This document shows, one piece after another, positions 25,197-32,843 of a stretch of DNA of 64,000 nt. Positions within the stretch are counted from its first letter, which is position 1. Every line of letters starts with the position of its first letter. Below the pieces are notes generated by a model. The model made no database searches. It was given only the letters and a program-made list of their open reading frames with translations, and was not told the DNA's origin. Made by a program: the position numbers and the translations under genes. Source of the stretch: Verrucomicrobiota bacterium (GTDB taxonomy: Bacteria > Verrucomicrobiota > Verrucomicrobiia > JABWAM01); the NCBI GenBank assembly GCA_023269615.1, contig JAHFSY010000013.1, forward strand, positions 18,780 to 82,779, read 5' to 3'.

Positions 25197-25277
25197 GAAC
25201 GGAGGGACACGCTCCGGAGGCTGTCTCAGAACTCGCAAAAAGTTCTGAGACAGCCTCCGGAGCGCGTCCCTCCGTTC
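25197..25277. repeat. Long hairpin repeat, CGGAGGGAC family
   Basis: The 37-base arms 25197-25233 and 25241-25277 pair with one mismatch around the loop CGCAAAA. Internal landmarks are GGAGGGACACGCTCCGGAGG and CTGTCTCAGAAC. A partial copy of the same sequence is at 50199-50256. The element lies between the divergent M16 and DUF455 genes. It lacks a T tract, so it is a dispersed repeat rather than a plain terminator. Confidence 0.8.
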
Positions 25278-25323
25278 GAAGAATGGCTTGCTGAGCGGCC
25301 TTCCTATCCGCAATTGGTTAGCG

Positions 25324-27414
25324 ATGGAATTACGTGAACTCGCCGAGCGGGTCTTGTTTGCGGGCAGTCTGGAGGACAAGTTGCGCTGTCCCAACATCAT
25401 CACCGATGAACGGCCTGGGTTGGCGATCGTGACGCCACCTGCTCCCGGGCGCCCGACCGAATTGCGATTCAAGCCGCAGGGATCCGGTGCGACCGACTTT
25501 CCCGGCATCCATGGACTCGAGAGCGAACGCGAGCGTGGGCGGCTGCTCCACTTTTTCGCCAACCATGAATTGCTTGCCACGGAGCTGATGGCCCTGGTGC
25601 TTCTGCGGTTTCCCGACGCGCCCCCCGCCTTTCGCCGTGGCGTCCTCCAGACGCTCAAGGATGAACAGGCTCACACGCGGCTTTATATTGAGCGCATGCG
25701 GCGATGCGGAATTCAATTTGGCGAAATCCCAGTGAACGGTTATTTCTGGCGGGTGGTTTCCGCAATGGAAAGCCCCATGGATTATGTGGCTGCGCTGAGC
25801 CTGACTTTCGAACAGGCCAACCTGGACTTCTGCCGCCATTTTGCGCGCGGATTTGAGGCGGTCGGTGACCTCGACACGGCTAATTTGCTCGAACGGATTT
25901 ACAGGGATGAAATCGGCCACGTCGCCTACGGCCTGAAATGGTTCCGACGCTGGAAGAATCCACAGGAGAGTGACTGGGAAGCGTTTTGCCGCCAGCTGAA
26001 ATTCCCTCTCTCACCCCAGCGGGCCAAGGGGATCACCCTGAATGTCGAGGGACGGCAGGCCGCGGGTCTCGACCCTTCGTTTATCGCCGAGCTCAACGTC
26101 TATTCACAATCCAAGGGTCGTACTCCGAATGTCTTTGTCTTCAATCCCTTCACCGAAGCGCGGATCGCCCACGGCAAGTCGTTCAATCCGGTGAAGCACC
26201 AACTCCTGCTGGCTGGCGATCTCGCCAACCTGCCACAGTTTCTCTGCCGCCAGGATGACATCGTGTTGCTGGCCAGGCGCCCATCCATTGAATTTCTTGG
26301 CTCCATCAAGCAGGCCGGCTTCGCGCTGCCTGAATTCGTCGAGCTGTCAAAGGGTCGCATCGATCCCGCGAACAACATCTGTCAGCGGAAGGTGGGGCGT
26401 CTGCGGCCGTGGGCGTGGGGCCCGGACAGCCTGGAAATATTCAAACCGCTCCTCGCCCACGTCACGGTTGAAAAGCGTGCTGCGAGCGAACGCTTCAATG
26501 AAGGGATCGCGCAGCTCTATTCCAAGGCATGGAGCGCAGCGCTCCTGCGAAAAGTTTTGTCGCGCTGGGCGGATGAATCCTGGCTGTGCACCGGGCTTGA
26601 AGCCGGCGTGGCGGTGGATACGCTCGAAGGCGCCCTCGAAGCCATGGCGGCCATTCGCCGACGGGGACACCACCCGGTGGCAGCCAAGGAGGCTCATGGC
26701 CTGGCAGGCCATAACATGCTCCGCCTCTGGGAGCCGGAGCTGTTGGAAACCCAGAAACGCTGGATGGTCCATGCGATGGAAAACGGACGCACACTGGTCA
26801 TTGAACCCTGGCTGGAGCGGGAGCTTGATTTCTCGGCACAGTTGGAAATGGGAACAGGCGGGCTGAAGCTCCGGGGATTCACGGGGTTGATCAATGACAG
26901 CAAGGGCCAGTTCCAGGCCAACGAAGCGGCGGCCAACCACGCACGGCGGATCCCCGCAAAAGTCATCGCCCTCTTTCACGAGCCACGCGATATTTCCGGG
27001 CGGCTTCAGAAACTCTATGACGACATCTTCTCGTTGCTCGAAAAAGAGCTGCAAGGCGCGGGCTATCTTGGGCCGGTCGGCATCGATGCATTCGTCTATC
27101 GTACACCGCAAGGTGGCCATCGCCTCAAACCCATCGTGGAAATCAACCCGCGTTACACGATGGGACGGCTGACCGTGGAGTTGATGAAACAAACGTGCCA
27201 GGGAAGCCACGGGATCTTCCGCCTGGTCAACGCCACGATGTCGCGTGCAGAAGGCTTTGATGATTTCACGAGCCATGCCCGATCCCTGTCTGAACACTTT
27301 CCCCTGCATCTCGAGGGCGAGCCCGTCCCAAAAATCCGGGAGGGAATCATTTGCCTGAACGACCCGGCGCAAGCGCAGGTTTGCCTCGCGATTTTTCAAG
27401 TCAACCGTGCGTGA
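25324..27414 (+). CDS. DUF455 ferritin-like domain fused to ATP-grasp-like domain
   Basis: A protein of about 696 residues. The N-terminal third (to about 240) is DUF455, a ferritin-like four-helix bundle; metal-ligand patterns are visible in FANHELLATELMAL, LKDEQAHTRLYIERM, LTFEQANLDFCRHF and IYRDEIGHVAYGLKWF, i.e. E plus ExxH pairs as in diiron proteins. The remainder resembles an ATP-grasp ligase (preATP region NVFVFNPFTEARIA; HHPVAAKEAHGLAGHNML; RTLVIEPWLERELDFS; and LKPIVEINPRYTMGRLTVEL with metal-binding E and N). DUF455 proteins are usually free-standing at about 270 residues, so the fusion suggests an amide- or peptide-forming step coupled to oxidation. ATG 25324 is preferred over TTG 25288; neither has a strong ribosome site. 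Confidence 0.75.
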   Translation: MELRELAERVLFAGSLEDKLRCPNIITDERPGLAIVTPPAPGRPTELRFKPQGSGATDFPGIHGLESERERGRLLHFFANHELLATELMALVLLRFPDAPPAFRRGVLQTLKDEQAHTRLYIERMRRCGIQFGEIPVNGYFWRVVSAMESPMDYVAALSLTFEQANLDFCRHFARGFEAVGDLDTANLLERIYRDEIGHVAYGLKWFRRWKNPQESDWEAFCRQLKFPLSPQRAKGITLNVEGRQAAGLDPSFIAELNVYSQSKGRTPNVFVFNPFTEARIAHGKSFNPVKHQLLLAGDLANLPQFLCRQDDIVLLARRPSIEFLGSIKQAGFALPEFVELSKGRIDPANNICQRKVGRLRPWAWGPDSLEIFKPLLAHVTVEKRAASERFNEGIAQLYSKAWSAALLRKVLSRWADESWLCTGLEAGVAVDTLEGALEAMAAIRRRGHHPVAAKEAHGLAGHNMLRLWEPELLETQKRWMVHAMENGRTLVIEPWLERELDFSAQLEMGTGGLKLRGFTGLINDSKGQFQANEAAANHARRIPAKVIALFHEPRDISGRLQKLYDDIFSLLEKELQGAGYLGPVGIDAFVYRTPQGGHRLKPIVEINPRYTMGRLTVELMKQTCQGSHGIFRLVNATMSRAEGFDDFTSHARSLSEHFPLHLEGEPVPKIREGIICLNDPAQAQVCLAIFQVNRA

Positions 27415-27480
27415 AAGGGAACACCGCCCTTCAACAATTCAGGCCTTTGAAGTCCGCGTTTCAAACGGTACAATGTACGC

Positions 27481-29361
27481 ATGGCCGAAAATTCACCCAC
27501 AGCACTTGTAAGCGCAACCGAACTGGTTGTTGATTACGGTCATCATCTCATCTTGAACAAGGCAAGCCTCGCGGTCCATGAAGGTGAGCGCGTGGGAATG
27601 GTCGGTCGGAATGGGTCGGGGAAGACGACCGTCCTCAAGATCCTGGCGGGCGTGATCGAGCCCGACAGCGGCGAGATTGTCCGGCGACGGGAACTGGTCA
27701 CCGGCTATCTTCCACAAACCTTCACCTTGATTGATTCGGAAAGCGTCCATGACAACATCATGGGCGGCGTAAAACATATTTTGGATTTCATTCATGAATA
27801 TGAAACCTCCCCGGTTGAATCGCCCAGCCACGATCTTCTCTTTGAAAAGATCAACCATTTCGAAGGCTGGACGATTGACCACCGCACAAAAAGTTTGATG
27901 ACGCATTTGAATGCGCCTTCCGCCGAACGCATCGTTGGAACGCTCTCGGGCGGGGAGAAACGGAGGGTGGCCCTCTGCAGGGCGCTGCTGGCCCGGCCCG
28001 ATTTTCTCATCCTCGACGAGCCAACCAACCACCTGGACACGGAATCCATCGAATGGCTCGAGGAATTTCTTGGCGATTATCCCGGCGCCTGCCTCTTCGT
28101 CACGCATGACCGTTATTTCCTCGATCGCATCGCCAATCGCATCGTCGAGCTTTCCCGGGGAACATTCTTCTCACACCCCGGCACGTACACCGATTACCTG
28201 GAGGCGAAGGCGGAACGAATGGCCATCGAGGAACAGCAGGAGGAATCCCGCCAGGGGTTTCTGAAACGGGAGCTTGCGTGGGTGAGGCGCCGCCCGAGGG
28301 CCCGTCGAACCAAATCAAAAGACCGTGTGGAACGTTTTCACGCCGAGGCAGCGAGGGAGGGGCCGGAAGTTGAGTTGAACGTTGACCTGATCATTCCGCC
28401 GGCGCCCAAGCTCGCCAATCGGGTGATCGAACTGACAAAGGTTGGAATGGAATTTGGCGACAAAACCCTGTTCCACGATCTGAGCTTCAAGCTTGAGGCA
28501 GGGACGCGCATCGGCATCGTCGGCCGCAACGGGCTGGGCAAGACGACGCTTTTGAAAGTGATGATGGGGCTGTTGGCACCAACCTCCGGCCTGGTCGAAA
28601 TGGGGACACAGACGAAGATCAACTACGTGGACCAGGCACGGCTCCTGCTGGACGAACAGAAAACAATTTTCCAGGAGGTCGGCGATGGAGGCGACCATGT
28701 CCTGCTGGGTGAAGAGAGAATTTCGCTTCGCGGCTATCTGCGGCGCTTTCTTTTCAGTGAAGATCGGATCAACGCGAAAATCGCCCTGCTCTCCGGCGGA
28801 GAACGCACGCGCGTGATCCTGGCAAAAATTTTGAAACGGGGCGGCAATCTCATCATCCTCGATGAACCGACCAACGACCTGGACCTGTCCACACTGCGAT
28901 TATTGGAGGAGGCATTGACGGCCTTCCAAGGCACCGTCATCGCCGTGAGCCACGATCGTTATTTTCTGAACCGCATCTGCACCGGCATTGTGGGTTTCGA
29001 AGGCGACGGCCGCGTGGCGTACACGGTGGGCAATTACGACTATTACCTGGAGAAACGGGCAGCCCGACAGACCCCCAAGCCCGAGGAAAAAAAAGAGCCT
29101 CCGCGTCCCTCAAAAGAAGCACCCAAGAAACTCAAGTGGAAGGAGGTAAAAGAGCTGGAGACCATCGAAAGCACGATTCAAGCCACCGAGGCCGAAGTGG
29201 CCCGGATTGAAAGCCTCTTCGCAGATCCTGCTTTTTTCAAGACACATGGTGACCAGTGGGAGGAACTCGACACTCAACTCGTGGCATCCAAGGAAAAGGT
29301 GCAGACTCTTTATCGCCGCTGGGAAGAACTGGATAAAATCAAGGCAAGCACCCTCTCGTGA
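27481..29361 (+). CDS. ABC-F family ATPase
   Basis: A 626-residue protein with two ABC ATPase domains and no membrane segment. Domain 1: Walker A GRNGSGKTT (about residue 43), signature LSGGEKRRVALCRALL, Walker B FLILDEPTNHLD. Domain 2: Walker A GRNGLGKTT (about 349), signature LSGGERTRVILAKIL, Walker B LIILDEPTNDLD. The linker between them is basic (RRRPRARRTKSKDRVERFH), as in Uup, and the C-terminus is a coiled coil (KEVKELETIESTIQATEAEVARIESLF) of Uup type. ABC-F proteins act on the ribosome or, for Uup, in nucleic acid transactions. It follows the DUF455/ATP-grasp gene by 66 bases. Confidence 0.92.
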   Translation: MAENSPTALVSATELVVDYGHHLILNKASLAVHEGERVGMVGRNGSGKTTVLKILAGVIEPDSGEIVRRRELVTGYLPQTFTLIDSESVHDNIMGGVKHILDFIHEYETSPVESPSHDLLFEKINHFEGWTIDHRTKSLMTHLNAPSAERIVGTLSGGEKRRVALCRALLARPDFLILDEPTNHLDTESIEWLEEFLGDYPGACLFVTHDRYFLDRIANRIVELSRGTFFSHPGTYTDYLEAKAERMAIEEQQEESRQGFLKRELAWVRRRPRARRTKSKDRVERFHAEAAREGPEVELNVDLIIPPAPKLANRVIELTKVGMEFGDKTLFHDLSFKLEAGTRIGIVGRNGLGKTTLLKVMMGLLAPTSGLVEMGTQTKINYVDQARLLLDEQKTIFQEVGDGGDHVLLGEERISLRGYLRRFLFSEDRINAKIALLSGGERTRVILAKILKRGGNLIILDEPTNDLDLSTLRLLEEALTAFQGTVIAVSHDRYFLNRICTGIVGFEGDGRVAYTVGNYDYYLEKRAARQTPKPEEKKEPPRPSKEAPKKLKWKEVKELETIESTIQATEAEVARIESLFADPAFFKTHGDQWEELDTQLVASKEKVQTLYRRWEELDKIKASTLS

Positions 29362-29452
29362 GGCTGTCGGAATTTTAGTGCGTTTGCCCCGCGTTTCTAA
29401 CTGACTCCTGTCGTCCTTTATGCCAAGGATGAGTTGTTGACATCACCCCCAC

Positions 29453-29457
29453 AGGAG
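29453..29457 (+). promoter_or_regulatory. Ribosome binding site of the first SPFH gene
   Basis: AGGAG at 29453-29457 stands seven bases before ATG 29465. A TTGACA-like hexamer lies just upstream at about 29438-29443, but it is too close to the start codon to be trusted as a -35 element. Confidence 0.5.
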
Positions 29458-29464
29458 ATTTTCC

Positions 29465-30469
29465 ATGGCCTTATTCGACTTCATCAAGAAACAATTCATT
29501 GACGTCATCGAATGGACGGAGAACGAGAACGGGGTTCTCGCGTGCCGGTACCCGATGCAGGACCAGGAGATCCAGACGGGGGCGCGCCTCACGGTGCGCG
29601 ACAGCCAGGCGGCGCTGTTTGTGAACGAGGGACGCATCGCCGACGCATTCACACCGGGGCTCTACAAGCTGAGCACGCACACGCTGCCAGTGCTGACGAA
29701 CCTGATGAACTGGGACAAGCTCTTCCAGTCGCCGTTCAAATCGGACGTTTATTTCTTCAGCACGCGCGAGCAGATTGACCAGAAGTGGGGCACACCCACA
29801 CCGGTGACAATCCGCGACAAGGATTGGGGCGCGATCCGCATCCGTGCCCATGGCATCTACTCGTACCAGATCACCGACGTGAAGACGTTCTACAAGAACA
29901 TCAGCGGCACGCGCGAAAAGTACATGGCGGAGGAGTTGTCGGGCCAGCTTCATTCGACGGTCGTGGCGCACATGGGCCAGTATTTCGGTGACAGCCAGGT
30001 GGCGTTCGTGGACATGGCGGCGAACCAGGTGAAATTCTCCGACGCGCTCAAGGAGTACCTGCGCCCGCCGTTCGAAAAATACGGCCTGGAGCTGCGCTCG
30101 TTCTTTGTGCAGAGCATCTCGCTGCCGGAAGAGTTGCAGGAGCGTTTCGACAAGATGGCCTCGATGAACATGCTGGGCGACCTCCAAAAGTACACGCGGT
30201 TCCAGACGGCCGAGAGCATCCCCGCCGCCGCGGCGAACACGGGTGGGCTCGCCGGCGCCGGCGCCGGGCTCGGCGCGGGAGTCGCGATCGGGCAGACCAT
30301 GGCCGCCGCGATGGGCGGCGCCATCACGGGCGCCGCGGGTGGGGGCGGTTCCGGATCGGGTGACGCAGCAGCCGCGCTCGACAAGGTCTTTGAACTCTAC
30401 AAGAAAGGCATTCTCACCCAGCAGGAATTTGAAGCGAAAAAGACGGAGCTTCTGAAAAAAATCCAGTGA
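29465..30469 (+). CDS. SPFH-domain protein with C-terminal SHOCT domain (YdjI-like)
   Basis: A 334-residue protein of the SPFH/Band 7 group, the virion core protein-like or YdjI-like branch. The SPFH core spans about 30-230 (RLTVRDSQAALFVNEGRIADAFTPGLYKLST, DWGAIRIRAHGIYSYQITDVKTFYKNI, FVQSISLPEELQERFDKMASMNML). A Gly/Ala-rich linker of about 60 residues follows, then a SHOCT module (ALDKVFELYKKGILTQQEFEAKKTELLKKI). There is no N-terminal membrane helix. In Bacillus, YdjI recruits a PspA-type membrane repair system. It heads a run of nine genes (29465-37416) with very short gaps or overlaps that includes zinc-ribbon DUF4178 proteins and polyamine enzymes. Confidence 0.88.
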   Translation: MALFDFIKKQFIDVIEWTENENGVLACRYPMQDQEIQTGARLTVRDSQAALFVNEGRIADAFTPGLYKLSTHTLPVLTNLMNWDKLFQSPFKSDVYFFSTREQIDQKWGTPTPVTIRDKDWGAIRIRAHGIYSYQITDVKTFYKNISGTREKYMAEELSGQLHSTVVAHMGQYFGDSQVAFVDMAANQVKFSDALKEYLRPPFEKYGLELRSFFVQSISLPEELQERFDKMASMNMLGDLQKYTRFQTAESIPAAAANTGGLAGAGAGLGAGVAIGQTMAAAMGGAITGAAGGGGSGSGDAAAALDKVFELYKKGILTQQEFEAKKTELLKKIQ

Positions 30470-30475
30470 CCGGAC

Positions 30476-31117
30476 ATGAACGAGTTCTCGTGTCCATCCT
30501 GCGGCGCCGCGGTCAATTTTGTTTCAAAGGCCTCCGTTTTCATGGTCTGCCCCTATTGCCGCTCCATGCTTGTGCGGCAAGACGTGAACGTAGAAAACAT
30601 CGGCAAGATGGCCGAGACGCTTGACGAGAACACAACGCCTCTCCAGCTCGGCACGGAGGGCGTGTACATGGACAAACGCTTCGCGCTCGCAGGCCGGGTG
30701 CGACTCGCGTGGAGTGACGGGAGCTGGGACGAATGGTACGCGTGGTTCAACGACGGCAGCCACGGCTGGCTCGCCCAGGCGCAGGGCTTCTATATGGTAA
30801 GTTTTCAGGTGCCGAATGTGAACCTGCCGGAACCCTCGACCTTGATTGTTGGGAATAGGATCGACCTTGAAGTCGGATTCGACGGTCGCTCCTACCGGGT
30901 GGACGACATCAAGAAGACCACATGCGTCGTCGCCGAGGGCGAGCTGCCCTTCAAGGCGCCGAAGGGTCGCAATGGCATAAGCGTGGATCTTGGGGGCCCG
31001 GACGACGCCTTCGCCTGCATCGAGTATTCCGAGGATGGGACGCGTTTTTTTGAGGGGCGTTATATGGAGTTCGATGAATTGAAGTTGAGTTTCATGAGGA
31101 TTCTCGATGGATGGTGA
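30476..31117 (+). CDS. DUF4178 protein with zinc ribbon (first copy)
   Basis: A 213-residue protein. The N-terminal zinc ribbon has two CxxC pairs (FSCPSCGAAV and MVCPYCRSML). The DUF4178 domain follows, with YMDKRFALAGRVRLAWSDGSWDEWYAWFNDGSHGWLAQAQGFYMVSF and a conserved Trp-rich strand pattern. DUF4178 proteins occur with DUF350, PspA or SPFH and polyamine genes; biochemical function is not established. Six bases after the SPFH gene and overlapping the second DUF4178 gene by 11 bases, so the three should be made together. No membrane segment. Confidence 0.85.
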   Translation: MNEFSCPSCGAAVNFVSKASVFMVCPYCRSMLVRQDVNVENIGKMAETLDENTTPLQLGTEGVYMDKRFALAGRVRLAWSDGSWDEWYAWFNDGSHGWLAQAQGFYMVSFQVPNVNLPEPSTLIVGNRIDLEVGFDGRSYRVDDIKKTTCVVAEGELPFKAPKGRNGISVDLGGPDDAFACIEYSEDGTRFFEGRYMEFDELKLSFMRILDGW

Positions 31118-32426
31118 CCCACCCAGTCCGGAACCGCAACCCGAGCCACCCCCGGTGCGTCGCGGCCTCCTGCGTGAGTTCACCTGCCCCTCGTGCGGAG
31201 GAACCGTCACAATCCGCGCCGCTGGCAACTCCATCACTGCAGTGTGCAGTTCCTGTGATGCAATCATTGACGTCACCGACGAGAATTTCCGCATCCTGAG
31301 CAAGGCCAAGATGCAGCGGAGGACGGAACCACTCATTCCCCTCGGAAGCCGTGGAATTTTGTTCGGCAAGACCTGGGAGGTGATCGGTTACATGGAGCGG
31401 AGCGACGGAAGCTGGGAATATCTCTGGCAGGAATATCTCCTCTTCAATCCGTATCACGGCTTTCGCTGGCTCATCAACGATCACGGACACTGGAATTTCA
31501 CGACGATGATCAAGGATGATATTTCGGTCGTACTCCCCGTATACGAGGGGCGCACCTACGACAAATATCTGGCTGGCGGGGCGCGCGTCTGTTACGTCCT
31601 CGGCGAATTTTACTGGCGGGTGAAGGATGGCGACGAGGTGTCCGTGAAAGATTTCATCCACCCGCCGTACCTGCTCTCCTACGAGAAGAGCGAGGATGAG
31701 GAAATCTGGTCGCACTCGGTGTACATGGAGCCATCGGAGATCCTGAGGGCGTTTCCCTCCGTGGAAGAGCTTCCAGCAAGGGAAGGTGTGGCGCCCAACC
31801 AGATGTCCCTTCTGGGCAAAGCCTACCCGGGTGTCATGCGCGTCTTCCTCCTCACCCTGGCTGCATTGGTCGCCATTGAAATTGTAATCCGTTTCACCTC
31901 TCGCAACGAGGTCGCATGGAGCGGCACCGTGCACTATGACAGCCATGAACCCAACAAGACCGTGCTCACGCCCAAGTTCGAACTCAAGCGGTACATGGCC
32001 GACGTCGTGATCGAGATGTCCGCGCCCGTGGACAACAGCTGGCTTGAATCGGAGATCGCCCTCGTCAACGCCGACAACGACAACACCGTGCATGTCACCT
32101 CGGGAGTGGAGTACTACCACGGCGTGGACGGCGGGGAAAGCTGGAGCGAGGGAAGCAATCAGCGCAAGATATTCCTCTCCTCGGTCCCTGCCGGAAACTA
32201 TTATCTTGCGGTGGACACTGCGGCCGATGCCAGGATCCCGGCTGCGGACTACACCGTGCGGGTCATCCGGGATGTGGTGCCGCTCTCAAACTTCATGCTC
32301 GCGGTGCTCGCTGTTTCCGCATTCCCGTTGATCACCTGGTGGCGGCGGCGCGCGTTCGAAGTCAAACGGTGGTCCAATAGCGATTTCTCACCCTACGCAA
32401 ACACCAGCTCAGACCATGATGACTGA
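31107..32426 (+). CDS. DUF4178 protein with zinc ribbon and membrane-anchored extension (second copy)
   Basis: A 439-residue protein. The zinc ribbon (FTCPSCGGTV, AVCSSCDAII) and DUF4178 domain (GILFGKTWEVIGYMERSDGSWEYLWQEYLLFNPYHGFRWLINDHGHWNF) match the preceding gene in layout. A hydrophobic segment at about 250-267 (VMRVFLLTLAALVAIEIVI) leads to an extracytoplasmic beta-rich region (LKRYMADVVIEMSAPVDNSW...GNYYLAVDT), and a second membrane helix (NFMLAVLAVSAFPLITWW) ends in a short basic tail. So it would link a cytoplasmic zinc-ribbon head with a periplasmic sensor-like domain. The start overlaps the previous gene by 11 bases. Confidence 0.85.
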   Translation: MDGDPPSPEPQPEPPPVRRGLLREFTCPSCGGTVTIRAAGNSITAVCSSCDAIIDVTDENFRILSKAKMQRRTEPLIPLGSRGILFGKTWEVIGYMERSDGSWEYLWQEYLLFNPYHGFRWLINDHGHWNFTTMIKDDISVVLPVYEGRTYDKYLAGGARVCYVLGEFYWRVKDGDEVSVKDFIHPPYLLSYEKSEDEEIWSHSVYMEPSEILRAFPSVEELPAREGVAPNQMSLLGKAYPGVMRVFLLTLAALVAIEIVIRFTSRNEVAWSGTVHYDSHEPNKTVLTPKFELKRYMADVVIEMSAPVDNSWLESEIALVNADNDNTVHVTSGVEYYHGVDGGESWSEGSNQRKIFLSSVPAGNYYLAVDTAADARIPAADYTVRVIRDVVPLSNFMLAVLAVSAFPLITWWRRRAFEVKRWSNSDFSPYANTSSDHDD

Positions 32427-32432
32427 CCCACA

Positions 32433-32576
32433 ATGAGCCTGAAAAATATTTATTTATTCATCTGTCTCATCACCTGCATCGGCCTCGCGTCCGCGAACTT
32501 CAGGGGCTGGGTGATCTGGAATTCCATTTTTCCCGCCAGCTACGTGCACACGGAGCCCGGCTCACATCACAAATAA
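32433..32576 (+). CDS. Small membrane protein of the polyamine/membrane locus
   Basis: A 47-residue frame from ATG 32433 to TAA 32576, lying exactly in the gap between the second DUF4178 gene (six bases before) and the DUF350 gene (19 bases after). It reads MSLKNIYLFICLITCIGLAS followed by a polar tail ending GSHHK, i.e. one membrane helix or an uncleaved signal and a short outer segment. Its fit into a tightly packed operon and its hydrophobic profile support it as a real gene, although it has no recognisable family. Its position suggests a small subunit or regulator of the DUF350/DUF4178 membrane complex. Confidence 0.6.
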   Translation: MSLKNIYLFICLITCIGLASANFRGWVIWNSIFPASYVHTEPGSHHK

Positions 32577-32595
32577 CCTACAAAAGATAAACACC

Positions 32596-32814
32596 ATGAT
32601 CCCATCCCAACTCATCGCCCAATTCTACAGTGCCATCATCTTTTCATTCCTGGGCCTCGCCGTCTTCGGCCTGGGCTTTGTCATCTTCGACAAACTCACG
32701 CCGTACCATCTCTGGAAGGAAGTCGTCGAGAAACGAAATACGGCGCTGGCCATCGTCGTCGGCTCGGTCGCGCTCGGCACCTGCCTCATCATCGCGGCGG
32801 CCATCCACGGCTGA
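32596..32814 (+). CDS. DUF350 membrane protein
   Basis: A 72-residue protein with two hydrophobic helices (AIIFSFLGLAVFGLGFVIFDKLTP and TALAIVVGSVALGTCLIIAAAIHG) joined by a short basic/polar loop (YHLWKEVVEKRN). This is one DUF350 unit; many family members carry two such units in about 130-140 residues. DUF350 (YjfL-like) proteins are found with PspA homologues, DUF4178 and polyamine enzymes, and are suspected channel or membrane-sensor components. A dimer would be needed to match the usual four-helix form. The gap to the next gene is 29 bases. Confidence 0.85.
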   Translation: MIPSQLIAQFYSAIIFSFLGLAVFGLGFVIFDKLTPYHLWKEVVEKRNTALAIVVGSVALGTCLIIAAAIHG

Positions 32815-32843
32815 ACTTACCGCATCCACACCGGAATCCTTTC

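Noticed and set aside
27481..29361. ABC-F protein considered as the ATPase for the binding lipoprotein at 5907
   Set aside because: It has two ATPase domains and a Uup-like coiled coil but no permease partner; ABC-F proteins do not energise transport.
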